From positions 5,580,001-5,644,000 of the forward strand of contig NZ_JAPEMA010000001.1 in NCBI RefSeq assembly GCF_026343185.1: a stretch of DNA of 64,000 nucleotides, in the 5' to 3' direction. The stretch is from Streptomyces sp. NBC_00091. Lineage in GTDB: Bacteria > Actinomycetota > Actinomycetes > Streptomycetales > Streptomycetaceae. A program made the position numbers and the translations under genes. Below are positions 16,582-24,525 of the stretch, in pieces. A model generated the notes under the pieces. It did no database searches. It was not told where the DNA came from and saw only the letters and a program-made list of their open reading frames with translations. The stretch's first letter is position 1. Each line of letters opens with the position of its first letter.

Positions 16582-17040
16582 TCAGCGGGACACCGTGAGG
16601 CGGAAGACCGGGTGGTCCGCGGCGGCCGCCCGGAGTTCGGCGTCCGTGGACTTCGCGGTGACGCCCTGGAAGAAGCGGTTGACCTCCCAGCCCCACTTCT
16701 CCAGGTAGGTGCGCAGTACGGCCGCCTTCTGCGCCGGGTCGGTCAGCTCCACGACGGTGAAGGTGCGGACCTTGCGCCCCACGCGCAGCTCGCCGCCGCC
16801 CGCCACGCGCATGTTGCGGACCCACTGGGAGTGGCCGCGGGCCGAGACGAGGTACTGGGCGTCCTCATGGGTGTGCGGGTTGACGGGGATGCGCTGCATC
16901 TGGCCGGAGGTACGGCCGCGCACCGACAGCTCGGCGGTACCGGCCAGGCTGACGCCGAGGCGGGCCAGCTTGCCGAACAGGGCGTTGAGGCGGACGGCGA
17001 AGGGGCCGGCCTGGACGTAGTAGGGGGCGGGCGCGTTCAT
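16582..17040 (-). CDS. Nitroreductase/quinone reductase family protein (DDN-like, F420-type)
   Basis: A 152-residue split-barrel protein of the deazaflavin-dependent nitroreductase family. The pattern SVRGRTSGQMQRIPV followed by YLVSARGHSQWVRNMRVAGGGELRVG is the family signature for cofactor F420 binding and quinone or nitro substrate reduction. The ribosome site GGAGG is five bases before the ATG at 17040. It diverges from a TetR gene, and two copies of a GAGAGCA-n-TGCTCTC operator lie in the shared 160-base gap, so the TetR protein probably represses it. Confidence 0.88.
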   Translation of the reverse strand: MNAPAPYYVQAGPFAVRLNALFGKLARLGVSLAGTAELSVRGRTSGQMQRIPVNPHTHEDAQYLVSARGHSQWVRNMRVAGGGELRVGRKVRTFTVVELTDPAQKAAVLRTYLEKWGWEVNRFFQGVTAKSTDAELRAAAADHPVFRLTVSR

Positions 17041-17070
17041 GGTGACCTCCGGGATGCTGCGGATCGGCAA

Positions 17071-17143
17071 TTCGAGAGCACTGCTCTCGCTTGAGATCAG
17101 TGTGCACGGATCGGTGCGCCAAAACAAGAGCAGTGCTCTCGAA
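17071..17143. promoter_or_regulatory. Paired TetR operators in the divergent promoter region
   Basis: TTCGAGAGCACTGCTCT (17071-17087) recurs as its exact reverse complement at 17127-17143. Each copy is itself a dyad: CGAGAGCA-C-TGCTCTCG at 17073-17089 and AGAGCA-G-TGCTCT at 17127-17139. A further half-site-like GCAGTGCTCC lies near 17169. The two sites flank the space between the nitroreductase-like and tetR starts, the expected layout for autoregulation. Confidence 0.8.
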
Positions 17144-17200
17144 TGTGAGCGCAGCTCCGATTTTTGGGCAGTGCTCCAGCCGCATGGCACACTGAGCCGC

Positions 17201-17899
17201 ATGAGCACCGTGCGAGGGGCCAGGGAACGGGCCCGCATCGAGGTCACCGCCGCCATCAAGGACGAGGCGCGCCGCAGGCTCGCGGCCGAGGGCGCCGCCA
17301 AACTCTCGCTGCGCGCCGTCGCCCGCGAACTGGGCATGGTCTCCTCCGCCCTCTACCGCTACTTCCCCAGCCGTGACGAGCTGCTCACCGCGCTGATCAT
17401 CGACGCCTACGACAGCCTCGGCGCCGCCGCCGAGAACGCGGAGGCGACCGCCCTCGCCGCCGGCGCCCCGCCCCGCGCCCGCTGGATCGCGGTCTGCGAG
17501 GCCGTCCGCGCCTGGGCCCTGGCGCACCCGCACGAGTACGCCCTCATCTACGGCTCGCCGGTCCCCGGCTACACCGCCCCCCTCGACACGGTCGGCCCCG
17601 CCTCCCGCGTGGCCAACGTCCTCATCGGCATCGTCCGCGCCGCCTACGAGGGCAGCGGCCTCGCCCTGCCGCCCCTGCCCGCCGCCCTGCGCACCGAAGC
17701 CCTCCGGATGACCGCGGACTTCGCCGAAGGCCTGCCCCCCGAGGTGACGGCCGCCCTGGTCGCCGCCTGCGCGCAGCTCGTCGGCCTCGTCTCCTTCGAG
17801 CTGTTCGGCCAGTTCAACCGGGTGGTCGAGGAACGGGAAGCCTTCTTCGCGCACGCCGCGGGGCAGCTGGCGCACGGGGTGGGACTGCCCGCCGCGTGA
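17201..17899 (+). CDS. TetR/AcrR family transcriptional regulator
   Basis: A 232-residue regulator. The DNA-binding domain spans about residues 15-70 with KLSLRAVARELGMVSSALYRYFPSR as helix-turn-helix; the C-terminal ligand domain is of the TetR_C type found in Streptomyces (WALAHPHEYALIYGSPVPGY). TTGGGC (17164-17169) and CACACT (17188-17193) are 18 bases apart, and the ATG comes seven bases later without a Shine-Dalgarno, pointing to a leaderless mRNA. It probably controls itself and the divergent F420-type reductase through the GAGAGCA palindromes. Confidence 0.9.
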   Translation: MSTVRGARERARIEVTAAIKDEARRRLAAEGAAKLSLRAVARELGMVSSALYRYFPSRDELLTALIIDAYDSLGAAAENAEATALAAGAPPRARWIAVCEAVRAWALAHPHEYALIYGSPVPGYTAPLDTVGPASRVANVLIGIVRAAYEGSGLALPPLPAALRTEALRMTADFAEGLPPEVTAALVAACAQLVGLVSFELFGQFNRVVEEREAFFAHAAGQLAHGVGLPAA

Positions 17900-17931
17900 A
17901 CGGGGCGCGGTGACGCGTCGCTTGTCTGTTC

Positions 17932-17984
17932 CTCATACCAATATGAGTGGTTCGGCTTTCACCGAGTTTCCGCGCGTCTAGTGT
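17932..17984 (+). promoter_or_regulatory. Palindrome and candidate promoter for the spherulin-4-like gene
   Basis: CTCATA-CCAA-TATGAG (17932-17947) is a perfect small dyad. It is followed by TTTCAC (17957-17962) and TAGTGT (17979-17984), 16 bases apart. The GTG start lies 41 bases further on with GGAGGA before it. Confidence 0.4.
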
Positions 17985-18024
17985 TCCTCGGGTCCCCGCC
18001 CCTGCCGCAGCCGGAGGAACAGCC

Positions 18025-19014
18025 GTGGCCCCCGCCCGCGCACTCAAGGCCCTGTACGCCGTCGCCCTGATCGGGCTGCTCGCCGCCCCGGCCCCTGCCG
18101 TACCCGCCTCGGCGAGACCGGCCGAGAAACCGGCCGAGAAACCGGCCGAGAGACCGGCCGGGACGCCCACGGTGACGCCGACCCCGCGGATACCCGGCGT
18201 GCGCGGCCTGGAGATCGGCGTCCCCGCCTACGTCTGGGCCGACGACCCGATGCTGGCCGCGCTCACCGCCACCACCCCCGCCGCCTCCGTGGTCGTCCTC
18301 AACCCCGGCAACGGCGACGCCCCCTTCGACCGCCCCTGGCGCGCCCGCGCGGACGCCCTGCGCTCCGGCACCACCGCCACCGGCGAGAAGACCAAGGTCC
18401 TCGGCTACGTCCACACCGACCACGGCAACCGGGACCTCGCGGCCGTCAAGGCCTCCGTGGACAACTACCTGAAGACGCCCGACGGCCGGCTCCACGTCGA
18501 CGGCATCTTCTTCGACGTTGTCAGCCGCGACTGCGGCCCCGCCAACGCCACCCGCGACCGCTACGCCGAACTGCGCCGCTACGTCCAGGACGTCCTGCAC
18601 GCCGCCGACCCGGACGTGGCCGACCTCGTCGTGAACAACCCCGGCACCGCCATCGCCGACTGCTACCTCGAGCCGGGCCACCGCACGGCCGACGTCTTCG
18701 TCACGTACGAGGACACCCACGCGGCGTACACCGGCGGCGGCTGGCCCGGCGGGAACGTCTTCGACGCCCTCGGCGGCTACCGCCCGGGCACCGAACTCGA
18801 CCCGAGCGGCACCGCGTTCTGGCACCTCGTCCACGAGGTCCCGGACACCACCGCGATGCGCACGACCCTCCGCACCGCCTTCGACCGCGGCGCCGGATAC
18901 GCCTACGCGACGAGCGCGACCATGCCCAACCCCTGGAACACCAGCCCCGCCTGGAAGTACCGTCCCCAGACCGGCTACGCCGCCACCCTGGGCGGGGCGG
19001 ACACCGCCGGCTGA
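18025..19014 (+). CDS. Secreted spherulation-specific family 4 (spherulin-4-like) protein
   Basis: A 329-residue exported protein. The N terminus (RALKALYAVALIGLLAAPAP, then PASA) is a signal peptide. Next comes a short repeat built on AEKP/AERP, encoded by three nearly identical 12-base units around 18121-18160. The mature part has the spherulin-4 pattern: LEIGVPAYVWAD, VVVLNPGNGDAP, VLGYVHTDHGNR, HVDGIFFDVVS, a TIM-barrel-like relative of glycoside hydrolases that often acts on galactosaminogalactan-like polymers. GTG 18025 follows GGAGGA by seven bases. Enzyme activity is inferred from family relatives only. Confidence 0.85.
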   Translation: MAPARALKALYAVALIGLLAAPAPAVPASARPAEKPAEKPAERPAGTPTVTPTPRIPGVRGLEIGVPAYVWADDPMLAALTATTPAASVVVLNPGNGDAPFDRPWRARADALRSGTTATGEKTKVLGYVHTDHGNRDLAAVKASVDNYLKTPDGRLHVDGIFFDVVSRDCGPANATRDRYAELRRYVQDVLHAADPDVADLVVNNPGTAIADCYLEPGHRTADVFVTYEDTHAAYTGGGWPGGNVFDALGGYRPGTELDPSGTAFWHLVHEVPDTTAMRTTLRTAFDRGAGYAYATSATMPNPWNTSPAWKYRPQTGYAATLGGADTAG

Positions 19015-19051
19015 CCCGCCCGGCGGCTACGCCGACCGTTCCCCGACGGGA

Positions 19052-19402
19052 TCACCCCGGCCGCTCGTCCGCGCCGGGACGGCCGGGGGCGTCCTTCTTC
19101 CACATCATGGTCACCTTCAGGTGACAGTTGGCGCTGCTCTTGGTGATCACGGCCCCGGCCTCGACCGCGAGGTCGACACCGAACTCGAAGGTGATCCCGT
19201 CGGGGCCGGCCTTGCGCAGCTGGTCGAGCGTGGCGCGCGCCGCCTCGGTGACCGAGCCCAGGGCGTCCTGGAGGGTCTGGGGCAGCTCGTGGACGGCGTC
19301 GCTGATGCGGCCCGCCTTCACCGGCCCCTGCGCCGCGGCGGCCGGAGCCTCGACGAGGAGGGAGCCCCCGCCCGCCAAGGGAATCCTGGCCAGTTGCGTC
19401 AC
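19052..19402 (-). CDS. TRYPCO1-type (CU044_2847 family) protein
   Basis: A 116-residue protein beginning MTQLARIPLAGGGSLLVEA. The core runs through ITFEFGVDLAVEAGAVITKS and NCHLKVTMMW, which matches the small trypsin-co-occurring domain (TRYPCO1) described in actinobacterial NTP-dependent conflict systems, normally beside a trypsin-like protease and a STAND NTPase. Here it stands alone between a secreted protein and an SGNH hydrolase, with no protease within 20 kb. The start is the GTG at 19402 with GAGGAGG just upstream. No signal peptide or membrane segment is visible. The family call is by pattern recognition. Confidence 0.75.
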   Translation of the reverse strand: MTQLARIPLAGGGSLLVEAPAAAAQGPVKAGRISDAVHELPQTLQDALGSVTEAARATLDQLRKAGPDGITFEFGVDLAVEAGAVITKSSANCHLKVTMMWKKDAPGRPGADERPG

Positions 19403-19487
19403 GGCTCCTCCTCGGTCGGCCCGCCCCCTCGAGCGTCGTTGAGACCGGTGCGTGCCGCACGCGTGGTGGGCCGTACGGATGAGGGCT

Positions 19488-20672
19488 TCAGGGCTCCCGG
19501 CGGGCGGCGAAGGGGCCGCCCTCGGCGAAGGCGCGGTCGGCGAAGCGGTCGGCGATGAGGTGGTGGGTGGCGGGGGCCGGGTGGAGGGCGTCGGGGAGGG
19601 GGAGTTCGGCGAAGTCGGCCTCGCCGTAGAGGCCGAGGCCGTCGAGGTGGTGCAGGTTCGGGTCGTCGGCGGCGCGCCGGCTCACGATGCGGGCCAGTTC
19701 CTCCCGGACGACCTTGAGGGTCAGCTTTCCGGCGGCCCGTTCCGCCGGGTCGCCCGCGGCCCTGAACCGGAGCCTCCCCTCGCCGAGTTCGCTGAAGTCC
19801 GGGGCGCTGGGGCCCGGGGTGTCCTCGTGGATGGGGCACAGGATGGGCGAGACGACCAGCAGCGGGGTGTCGGGGTGGCCCTCGCGGACGGTGTCGAGGA
19901 AGCCGTGGACCGCGGGGACGAAGGCGCGCAGGCGCATCACGTCGTGGTTGACGAGGTTGATGCCGATCTTGACGCTGATCAGGTCCGCCGGGGTGTCGCG
20001 CAAGGCGCGCGCGGTGAACGGGTCGAGCAGGGCGCTGCCGCTCAGGCCCAGGTTGACCAGTTCCACCCCGCCCCGGGCGGCGGCCAGCGCCGGCCAGGTC
20101 GTGCTGGGGCTCGCGGCGTCGGAGCCGTGGCTGATCGAACTGCCGTGGTGCAGCCACACCCTGCGGCCCCGGTCCGGGGAGGGCTCGACGGGGGCGTCGG
20201 TGCGCAGGGCCACCAGTTCGGTGACCTCGTTGTGCGGCAGCCAGATCTCGATGTCCTTGACGCCGTCGGGCAGACCGGCGAAGCGGACCGTGCCGACCGG
20301 GCCCGGGAGGGTCTCGGCCGACCCGGTGGCCATGTCCACCAGCAGGACGTTGCCGTCGCTCACCCCGGCCCGCCCGGTCAGCCGGCCGTCGACGTGCAGG
20401 TCGTACACGCCGTCGGGGCGCGGCGGGGCGCCCCGGTAGGCCATCTTGGTGCGCAGCGCGTCCAGCTCGACGGTGGTGGCCCGGGTGCGGAACACCAGCC
20501 GTACCCCGGAGGGCTGGGCCTCCGCCATGGCCAGCTGCCCGTCGGGGCACTGTGCGCGGGCCCGGGCGGGCAGCCGGTGCGGGAGCACCCCGCGCGCGGT
20601 GCGCTCCACCTCCAGGGCGCCGCGCAGGAAGCGCTCTTCCACCGGGGTGGTGATCAGATCGGGGGAGGTCAT
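19488..20672 (-). CDS. SGNH/GDSL hydrolase family protein
   Basis: A 394-residue two-part protein. An N-terminal beta-rich jelly-roll-like region (to about 180) precedes an SGNH esterase domain. The blocks are LHHGSSISHGSD (nucleophile Ser, block I), LGLSGSALLDPF (Gly, block II), KIGINLVNHD (Asn, block III) and LPDALHPAPATHHLIA (Asp and His, block V). It should be an esterase or deacetylase, perhaps on carbohydrate esters given the two-domain layout. No signal peptide is seen. The start is the first ATG in the frame. Confidence 0.85.
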   Translation of the reverse strand: MTSPDLITTPVEERFLRGALEVERTARGVLPHRLPARARAQCPDGQLAMAEAQPSGVRLVFRTRATTVELDALRTKMAYRGAPPRPDGVYDLHVDGRLTGRAGVSDGNVLLVDMATGSAETLPGPVGTVRFAGLPDGVKDIEIWLPHNEVTELVALRTDAPVEPSPDRGRRVWLHHGSSISHGSDAASPSTTWPALAAARGGVELVNLGLSGSALLDPFTARALRDTPADLISVKIGINLVNHDVMRLRAFVPAVHGFLDTVREGHPDTPLLVVSPILCPIHEDTPGPSAPDFSELGEGRLRFRAAGDPAERAAGKLTLKVVREELARIVSRRAADDPNLHHLDGLGLYGEADFAELPLPDALHPAPATHHLIADRFADRAFAEGGPFAARREP

Positions 20673-20780
20673 GGGGCCACCCTGCCAAGCGGCCCGCCGG
20701 TCCGCACGCGGATTTGCCCCGGCGCCCGCCCTGCCGCGCCCGCCCCGGCCCCGCCCTGCCCCGACCCGGCCGCGGCCGGC

Positions 20781-20808
20781 GTCAGATGCCCGCCGTCAGA
20801 TGCCCGCC
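20781..20808. repeat. Tandem 14-bp duplication at the 3' end of the mycothiol-dependent enzyme gene
   Basis: GTCAGATGCCCGCC occurs twice in direct succession (20781-20794 and 20795-20808). The second unit contains the stop codon of the minus-strand gene (20796-20798); the first lies in its 3' untranslated region, consistent with slippage. Confidence 0.9.
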
Positions 20809-21539
20809 GTCTCCTGCCACAGCCGCGCCAGCGACGTGTCTCCGCGCACCCCCGGACCGGCCAGCGGGAGCCGGTTCCACAGGGCCGCGTACAGCCACGA
20901 CGCCTCCCCGGCCACCGAGCAGTGCACCTCCTCACCGGTGTCGCCCCGCACGGTGACGGCCGGCTCCTTCGACAGGCGCACCGTCCACACCGCGCCCGTG
21001 TCCGCCGCCCGGATCCGCAGCACCCGGGGCTCCTCGGTACGTACCCGGCTGCTCGGCCTGGCGTGGAAGCCGCTCAGCAGCTCGTCCACCCCGTCCTCCG
21101 CGAACTCCGGGGCCACCGGCGAGAAGGCGACCCCCCGCGCGGCCTCGGCGTCGAAACGGTGGACGGTCGTCTCGTGCGCCTGGCGCCGCGCCCAGAACGC
21201 CAGCGCCGACGGCGGAGCCGTCGGCAGGAAGGTCCAGCACACCACCTCGGCCGGAGCCTCGGTCAGGGTACGGACCAGCTCCGCGTGCCCCTCCCGGAAC
21301 CAGGACAGCAGCTCCGCCCCGGCCAGTTCCGGCGGCTCCGGGAACGGCGCGCGCTCCAGCAGGCCGTCCCGCACGTATCCGGCCGCCCAGCGGTGCACCG
21401 ACCCGGTGTGCCGCAGCAGGTCGGAGACCCGCCACTCGGGACAGCTCGGCACCACGGTGTCCGTACCCGCCTGTTCTGCCGCGTCGGCGAGCAGCTCGCC
21501 CTCACGCGCCAGGATCTCCACGTATTCGGTGATCTTCAT
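20796..21539 (-). CDS. Maleylpyruvate isomerase family mycothiol-dependent enzyme
   Basis: A 247-residue protein of the MDMPI/DinB-like fold. The N-terminal four-helix bundle has the metal-site pattern SCPEWRVSDLLRHTGSVHRW, and RRQAHETTVHRFDAE supplies the HxxxH ligands; the C-terminal part is the smaller alpha/beta domain. Members use mycothiol, the actinobacterial glutathione equivalent, for isomerisation or S-transfer with a bound zinc. The true substrate is unknown, as in most Streptomyces paralogues. It starts at ATG 21539, divergent from alkB. Confidence 0.88.
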   Translation of the reverse strand: MKITEYVEILAREGELLADAAEQAGTDTVVPSCPEWRVSDLLRHTGSVHRWAAGYVRDGLLERAPFPEPPELAGAELLSWFREGHAELVRTLTEAPAEVVCWTFLPTAPPSALAFWARRQAHETTVHRFDAEAARGVAFSPVAPEFAEDGVDELLSGFHARPSSRVRTEEPRVLRIRAADTGAVWTVRLSKEPAVTVRGDTGEEVHCSVAGEASWLYAALWNRLPLAGPGVRGDTSLARLWQETAGI

Positions 21540-21575
21540 GCCGCGAGTCTGCCAGCAGCCCCCGACAATGGAAGC

Positions 21576-22232
21576 GTGGACGGGGAACTCTTCCCGCGCG
21601 AGCGGACCGAGATCGCACCCGGCGCCGTTCACCTGCCCGACTGGCTCGGGGCGCGGCGCCAGCGGGAGCTGCTCGACGCCTGCCGCCGCTGGGCGCTGCC
21701 GCCCGCCGGACTGCGCACCGTACGCACCCCCGGGGGCGGCACGATGACCGCCCGCCAGGTGTGCCTGGGGCTGCACTGGTACCCGTACGCCTACGCGCGC
21801 ACCGCCGTCGACGGGGACGGGGCGCCGGTCAAGCCGATGCCCGCGTGGCTCGCCGAGCTGGGACGGCAGGCCGTCACCGCCGCCTACGGCGAGCCCCCGC
21901 CGCCCGCGGAGGCCTACGACATCGCCCTGGTGAACTTCTACGACGGGGACTCCCGCATGGGCATGCACCGCGACGCCGAGGAGCGCTCCGGGGCTCCGGT
22001 GGTCTCGCTCAGCCTCGGTGATTCCTGCCTCTTCCGCTTCGGCAACACCGCCTCGCGCGGGCGCCCGTACCGGGACGTGGAGCTGCGCAGCGGGGACCTG
22101 TTCGTCTTCGGCGGCCCGAGCCGGCTCGCCTACCACGGGGTGCCGAAGGTCCTGCCCGGCACCGCCCCGCCCGGGCTGGGCCTGACGGGGCGGCTGAACA
22201 TCACCCTGCGCGTCGGCGGCCTCGGCCCGTAG
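21576..22232 (+). CDS. alkB: AlkB-like alpha-ketoglutarate-dependent dioxygenase
   Basis: A 218-residue Fe(II)/2-oxoglutarate dioxygenase. The metal triad is seen as HRDAEE (HxD) in FYDGDSRMGMHRDAEE and a distal His in AYHGVPKV; RLNITLR is the 2-oxoglutarate-binding RxNxTxR motif. AlkB enzymes demethylate alkylated bases oxidatively. The GTG at 21576 lacks a Shine-Dalgarno and follows GACAAT (21564-21569) by six bases, so it is probably translated from a leaderless mRNA. Other overlapping starts are out of frame. Confidence 0.92.
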   Translation: MDGELFPRERTEIAPGAVHLPDWLGARRQRELLDACRRWALPPAGLRTVRTPGGGTMTARQVCLGLHWYPYAYARTAVDGDGAPVKPMPAWLAELGRQAVTAAYGEPPPPAEAYDIALVNFYDGDSRMGMHRDAEERSGAPVVSLSLGDSCLFRFGNTASRGRPYRDVELRSGDLFVFGGPSRLAYHGVPKVLPGTAPPGLGLTGRLNITLRVGGLGP

Positions 22233-22274
22233 GCGGGGGCATCCGGTACCCCCCGATCATGCGAGGATCCCTTC

Positions 22275-23537
22275 ATGAACGGCAACGGGGCCCCGCTGGG
22301 GGCGGGGGGCGCGAGCACGGCGTCCGCAGCGGCGGCGAGGACCAAGCTGGAGCGCGGTCGCGGCGCACTGGGCCCGGCGCTGGAGCTCGTCCACACCGGC
22401 CGGGCCCCGACCCGGGCGGTCCTGACGGCCGAGCTCGGCGTCACCCGCGCCACCGCCGGAGCCGTCGCCGCCGAGCTGGAGGCGCTCGGCCTGATCCGCG
22501 TCGACTCCCGCCCCGGCGGCGCCGCCGGAACCCAGGGCCGCCCCTCGCACCGGCTGGCTGTGGACGAGAACGGCCCCGTGGCGCTGGCCGCGCAGGTGCA
22601 CCCGGACGGGTTCCGGGCGGCGCTGGTCGGCCTCGGCGGGCGGATCGTGGCCACCTCGCCCGGCAAGGTCACCGTCTCCGCCGACCCCGCGCAGGTGCTC
22701 GGCGCGGTCGTCGAGGCGGGCGCCGAGCTGCTCGCCGCGTCGGGGCGGCGCTGTGTCGGCGCGGGCCTCGCGGTGCCCTCGGCGGTGGCCGAGCCCGAGG
22801 GGACCGCCCTCAACCCGCTGCACCTGGCCTGGCCGGCCGGTTCTCCCGTACGGGCCATCTTCGCGCAGTGCGTGAAGGCGGCCGGCATCGACGGACCGGC
22901 CCTGACCGGCAACGACGTCAACCTCGCCGCGCTCGCCGAGCACCGCCACGGCGCGGGCCGCAGCGCCCAGCACCTGCTGTGCGTGGCCACCGGGCACCGG
23001 GGGGTGGGCGGGGCGCTGGTGCTCGACGGCCGGCTCCACAGCGGGAGCGCCGGCCTGGCCCTGGAGGTCGGCCACCTCACCGTGAACCCGGAGGGGCGGC
23101 CCTGCCACTGCGGCAGCCGCGGCTGCCTGGACGTGGAGGCCGATCCGCTGGCCTTCCTCACCGCGGCGGGCCGTACGCCCGGCCCCGAGGTGTCGCTGCT
23201 GGCGCAGGCCCGTGACCTGCTGCGCACCGAGTACGCGCAGCCGTCGGTCCGGGCGGCCGCCGAGGAGCTGATCGACCGGCTCGGGCTGGGGCTCGCGGGC
23301 CTGGTGAACATCCTGAACCCGGACCGGATCATCCTCGGCGGACTGCACCGGGAGCTGCTGTACGCCGACCCGGAGCGGCTGCGCGCGGTGGTCGCCGACC
23401 GCAGCCTGTGGGGGCGCAGCGGGGGCGTTCCGATCCTGCCGTGCACCCTCGACCACAACAGCCTGGTCGGGGCGGCGGAGCTGGCGTGGCAGCCCGTACT
23501 GGACGATCCGCTGGGGACGCTGGGCGCGGCGGCCTAG
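22275..23537 (+). CDS. ROK family transcriptional regulator/sugar kinase
   Basis: A 420-residue ROK protein with an N-terminal winged-helix domain (about 35-95, TRAVLTAELGVTRATAGAVAA) and a C-terminal actin-like ATPase fold. The zinc motif is present in EVGHLTVNPEGRPCHCGSRG, and ALTGNDVNLAALAEH marks the sugar/phosphate region. The HTH makes repressor function more likely than glucokinase. The ATG follows GAGGATC. The stop codon TAG is part of the CTAG target site of a MITE-like insertion, so the natural C terminus may have been altered by a few residues. No sugar operon is adjacent. Confidence 0.87.
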   Translation: MNGNGAPLGAGGASTASAAAARTKLERGRGALGPALELVHTGRAPTRAVLTAELGVTRATAGAVAAELEALGLIRVDSRPGGAAGTQGRPSHRLAVDENGPVALAAQVHPDGFRAALVGLGGRIVATSPGKVTVSADPAQVLGAVVEAGAELLAASGRRCVGAGLAVPSAVAEPEGTALNPLHLAWPAGSPVRAIFAQCVKAAGIDGPALTGNDVNLAALAEHRHGAGRSAQHLLCVATGHRGVGGALVLDGRLHSGSAGLALEVGHLTVNPEGRPCHCGSRGCLDVEADPLAFLTAAGRTPGPEVSLLAQARDLLRTEYAQPSVRAAAEELIDRLGLGLAGLVNILNPDRIILGGLHRELLYADPERLRAVVADRSLWGRSGGVPILPCTLDHNSLVGAAELAWQPVLDDPLGTLGAAA

Positions 23538-23723
23538 GGGGTGTCTTGTGGGTCAGGCCGGGCTCGCGGCGCCTGGCACCGCGCCTCGCCGCGTTCTCGT
23601 CGGTCGCCGACGTCCCCCAGCTACCGCTGGGAGGTGCCCCCACCGCGTTGACTCCCTCCTCGGCCTTGCGATGCACGGCACCAGACACCGCTCCCTGATC
23701 CGGCCTGACCCACAAGACACCCC
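23538..23723. mobile_element. MITE-like element, copy 1
   Basis: A 186-base non-coding element with perfect 24-base terminal inverted repeats starting GGGGTGTCTTGTGG. CTAG is present on both sides (23534-23537 and 23724-23727), consistent with a 4-base target duplication. It carries an internal hairpin CCCAGC-TACC-GCTGGG. A second copy lies at 26442-26627 with about eight differences. It encodes no transposase. The left CTAG supplies the ROK stop codon. Confidence 0.85.
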
Positions 23724-23771
23724 CTAGCCGCCCTGGCCGCCGGCCCGGGTGGTACCCCCCCCTCGGGGGCG

Positions 23772-24317
23772 TCAGCCGGGCCTGGCACCGGCCGTGACCG
23801 ATGCCGGCACGCCGGTCACGACGGCCTGTGCGTCCACGGCGACGAGCGCCGGGCGCGCGGGCTCCCGTACGGTCTTCTTCGCGCCGATACGGACCGTACG
23901 CGCCGGCGCCGCCGGGGCGGGGGCGGCCCGCATGGAGAACCACACCACCTTGCCGGGGCCGTCCGGCCGGTGCCGCGCCCCCCAGGCCTCGCTGACCGCC
24001 TCGACGAGCGCGAGTCCGCGCCCGCAGGTCTCCAGGTCACCGGCCTCCCGCCGCACGGGCAGCCGTGGATCGCTGTCGTGGACGGAGACGGTCAGCCGCC
24101 CGAGGCGGAGTTCGATCTCGACCGTGCACACCTTGTCCGGCTGCGCATGGCGGTGGACGTTGCTGAGCAGCTCCGTCACGCCGAGCGCAGCCCGGTCTAT
24201 GAGCGGGTCGAGCTGCCAGTGGCGCAGCTGCGCGGAGATGATCCTGCGGACCTGACCGATCCGCGCTGGCAAGGCCTGCAGTTCCACGACGCAGTGCCTG
24301 CGGGAATGACTGATCAC
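23772..24317 (-). CDS. ATP-binding anti-sigma-like regulatory protein (HATPase_c)
   Basis: A 181-residue protein of the SpoIIAB/RsbW-type histidine kinase-like ATPase family common in Streptomyces. The N-box region is ALGVTELLSNVHRHAQ, the G1-type box HDSDPRLP and the G2-type region CGRGLALVEAVSEAWG. Such proteins bind ATP and regulate sigma factors or anti-anti-sigma partners. A C-terminal tail of about 50 Ala/Pro/Arg-rich residues is not part of the fold. The GTG at 24317 follows GGGGAG by eight bases. No sigma factor gene is adjacent. Confidence 0.85.
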   Translation of the reverse strand: MISHSRRHCVVELQALPARIGQVRRIISAQLRHWQLDPLIDRAALGVTELLSNVHRHAQPDKVCTVEIELRLGRLTVSVHDSDPRLPVRREAGDLETCGRGLALVEAVSEAWGARHRPDGPGKVVWFSMRAAPAPAAPARTVRIGAKKTVREPARPALVAVDAQAVVTGVPASVTAGARPG

Positions 24318-24397
24318 GGCTGCGACTCCCCGACATCATTGTTACGGGTGCTGCACCCTCGGTGACGCATCACCAGGGTCACCCACGGTGGCCCCGC

Positions 24398-24430
24398 TTG
24401 CAACCGAACGCCGCAGGTTGCGACCGAAAG
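24398..24430. promoter_or_regulatory. Direct repeats two helical turns apart upstream of the PLP enzyme gene
   Basis: TTGCAACCGAACG (24398-24410) and TTGCGACCGAAAG (24418-24430) start 20 bases apart, so they face the same side of the helix. Just outside is the dyad GGTGA-CGCA-TCACC (24361-24374). The whole 208-base divergent gap is less GC-rich than its surroundings, as expected for a control region. The binding factor is unknown. Confidence 0.5.
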
Positions 24431-24525
24431 CGATCCGCATAGAAACCCAAAGTAATCATTTGCGCAGGTGAGGGGGGTACATTTCGAAAGGAGGGGGCCC
24501 TGGAACCGACAAAGGAGCAAGGCGC

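Noticed and set aside
23408..23698. Short open frames inside the MITE-like elements
   Set aside because: The same translation recurs in both copies only because the element is repeated; there is no transposase motif or ribosome site.
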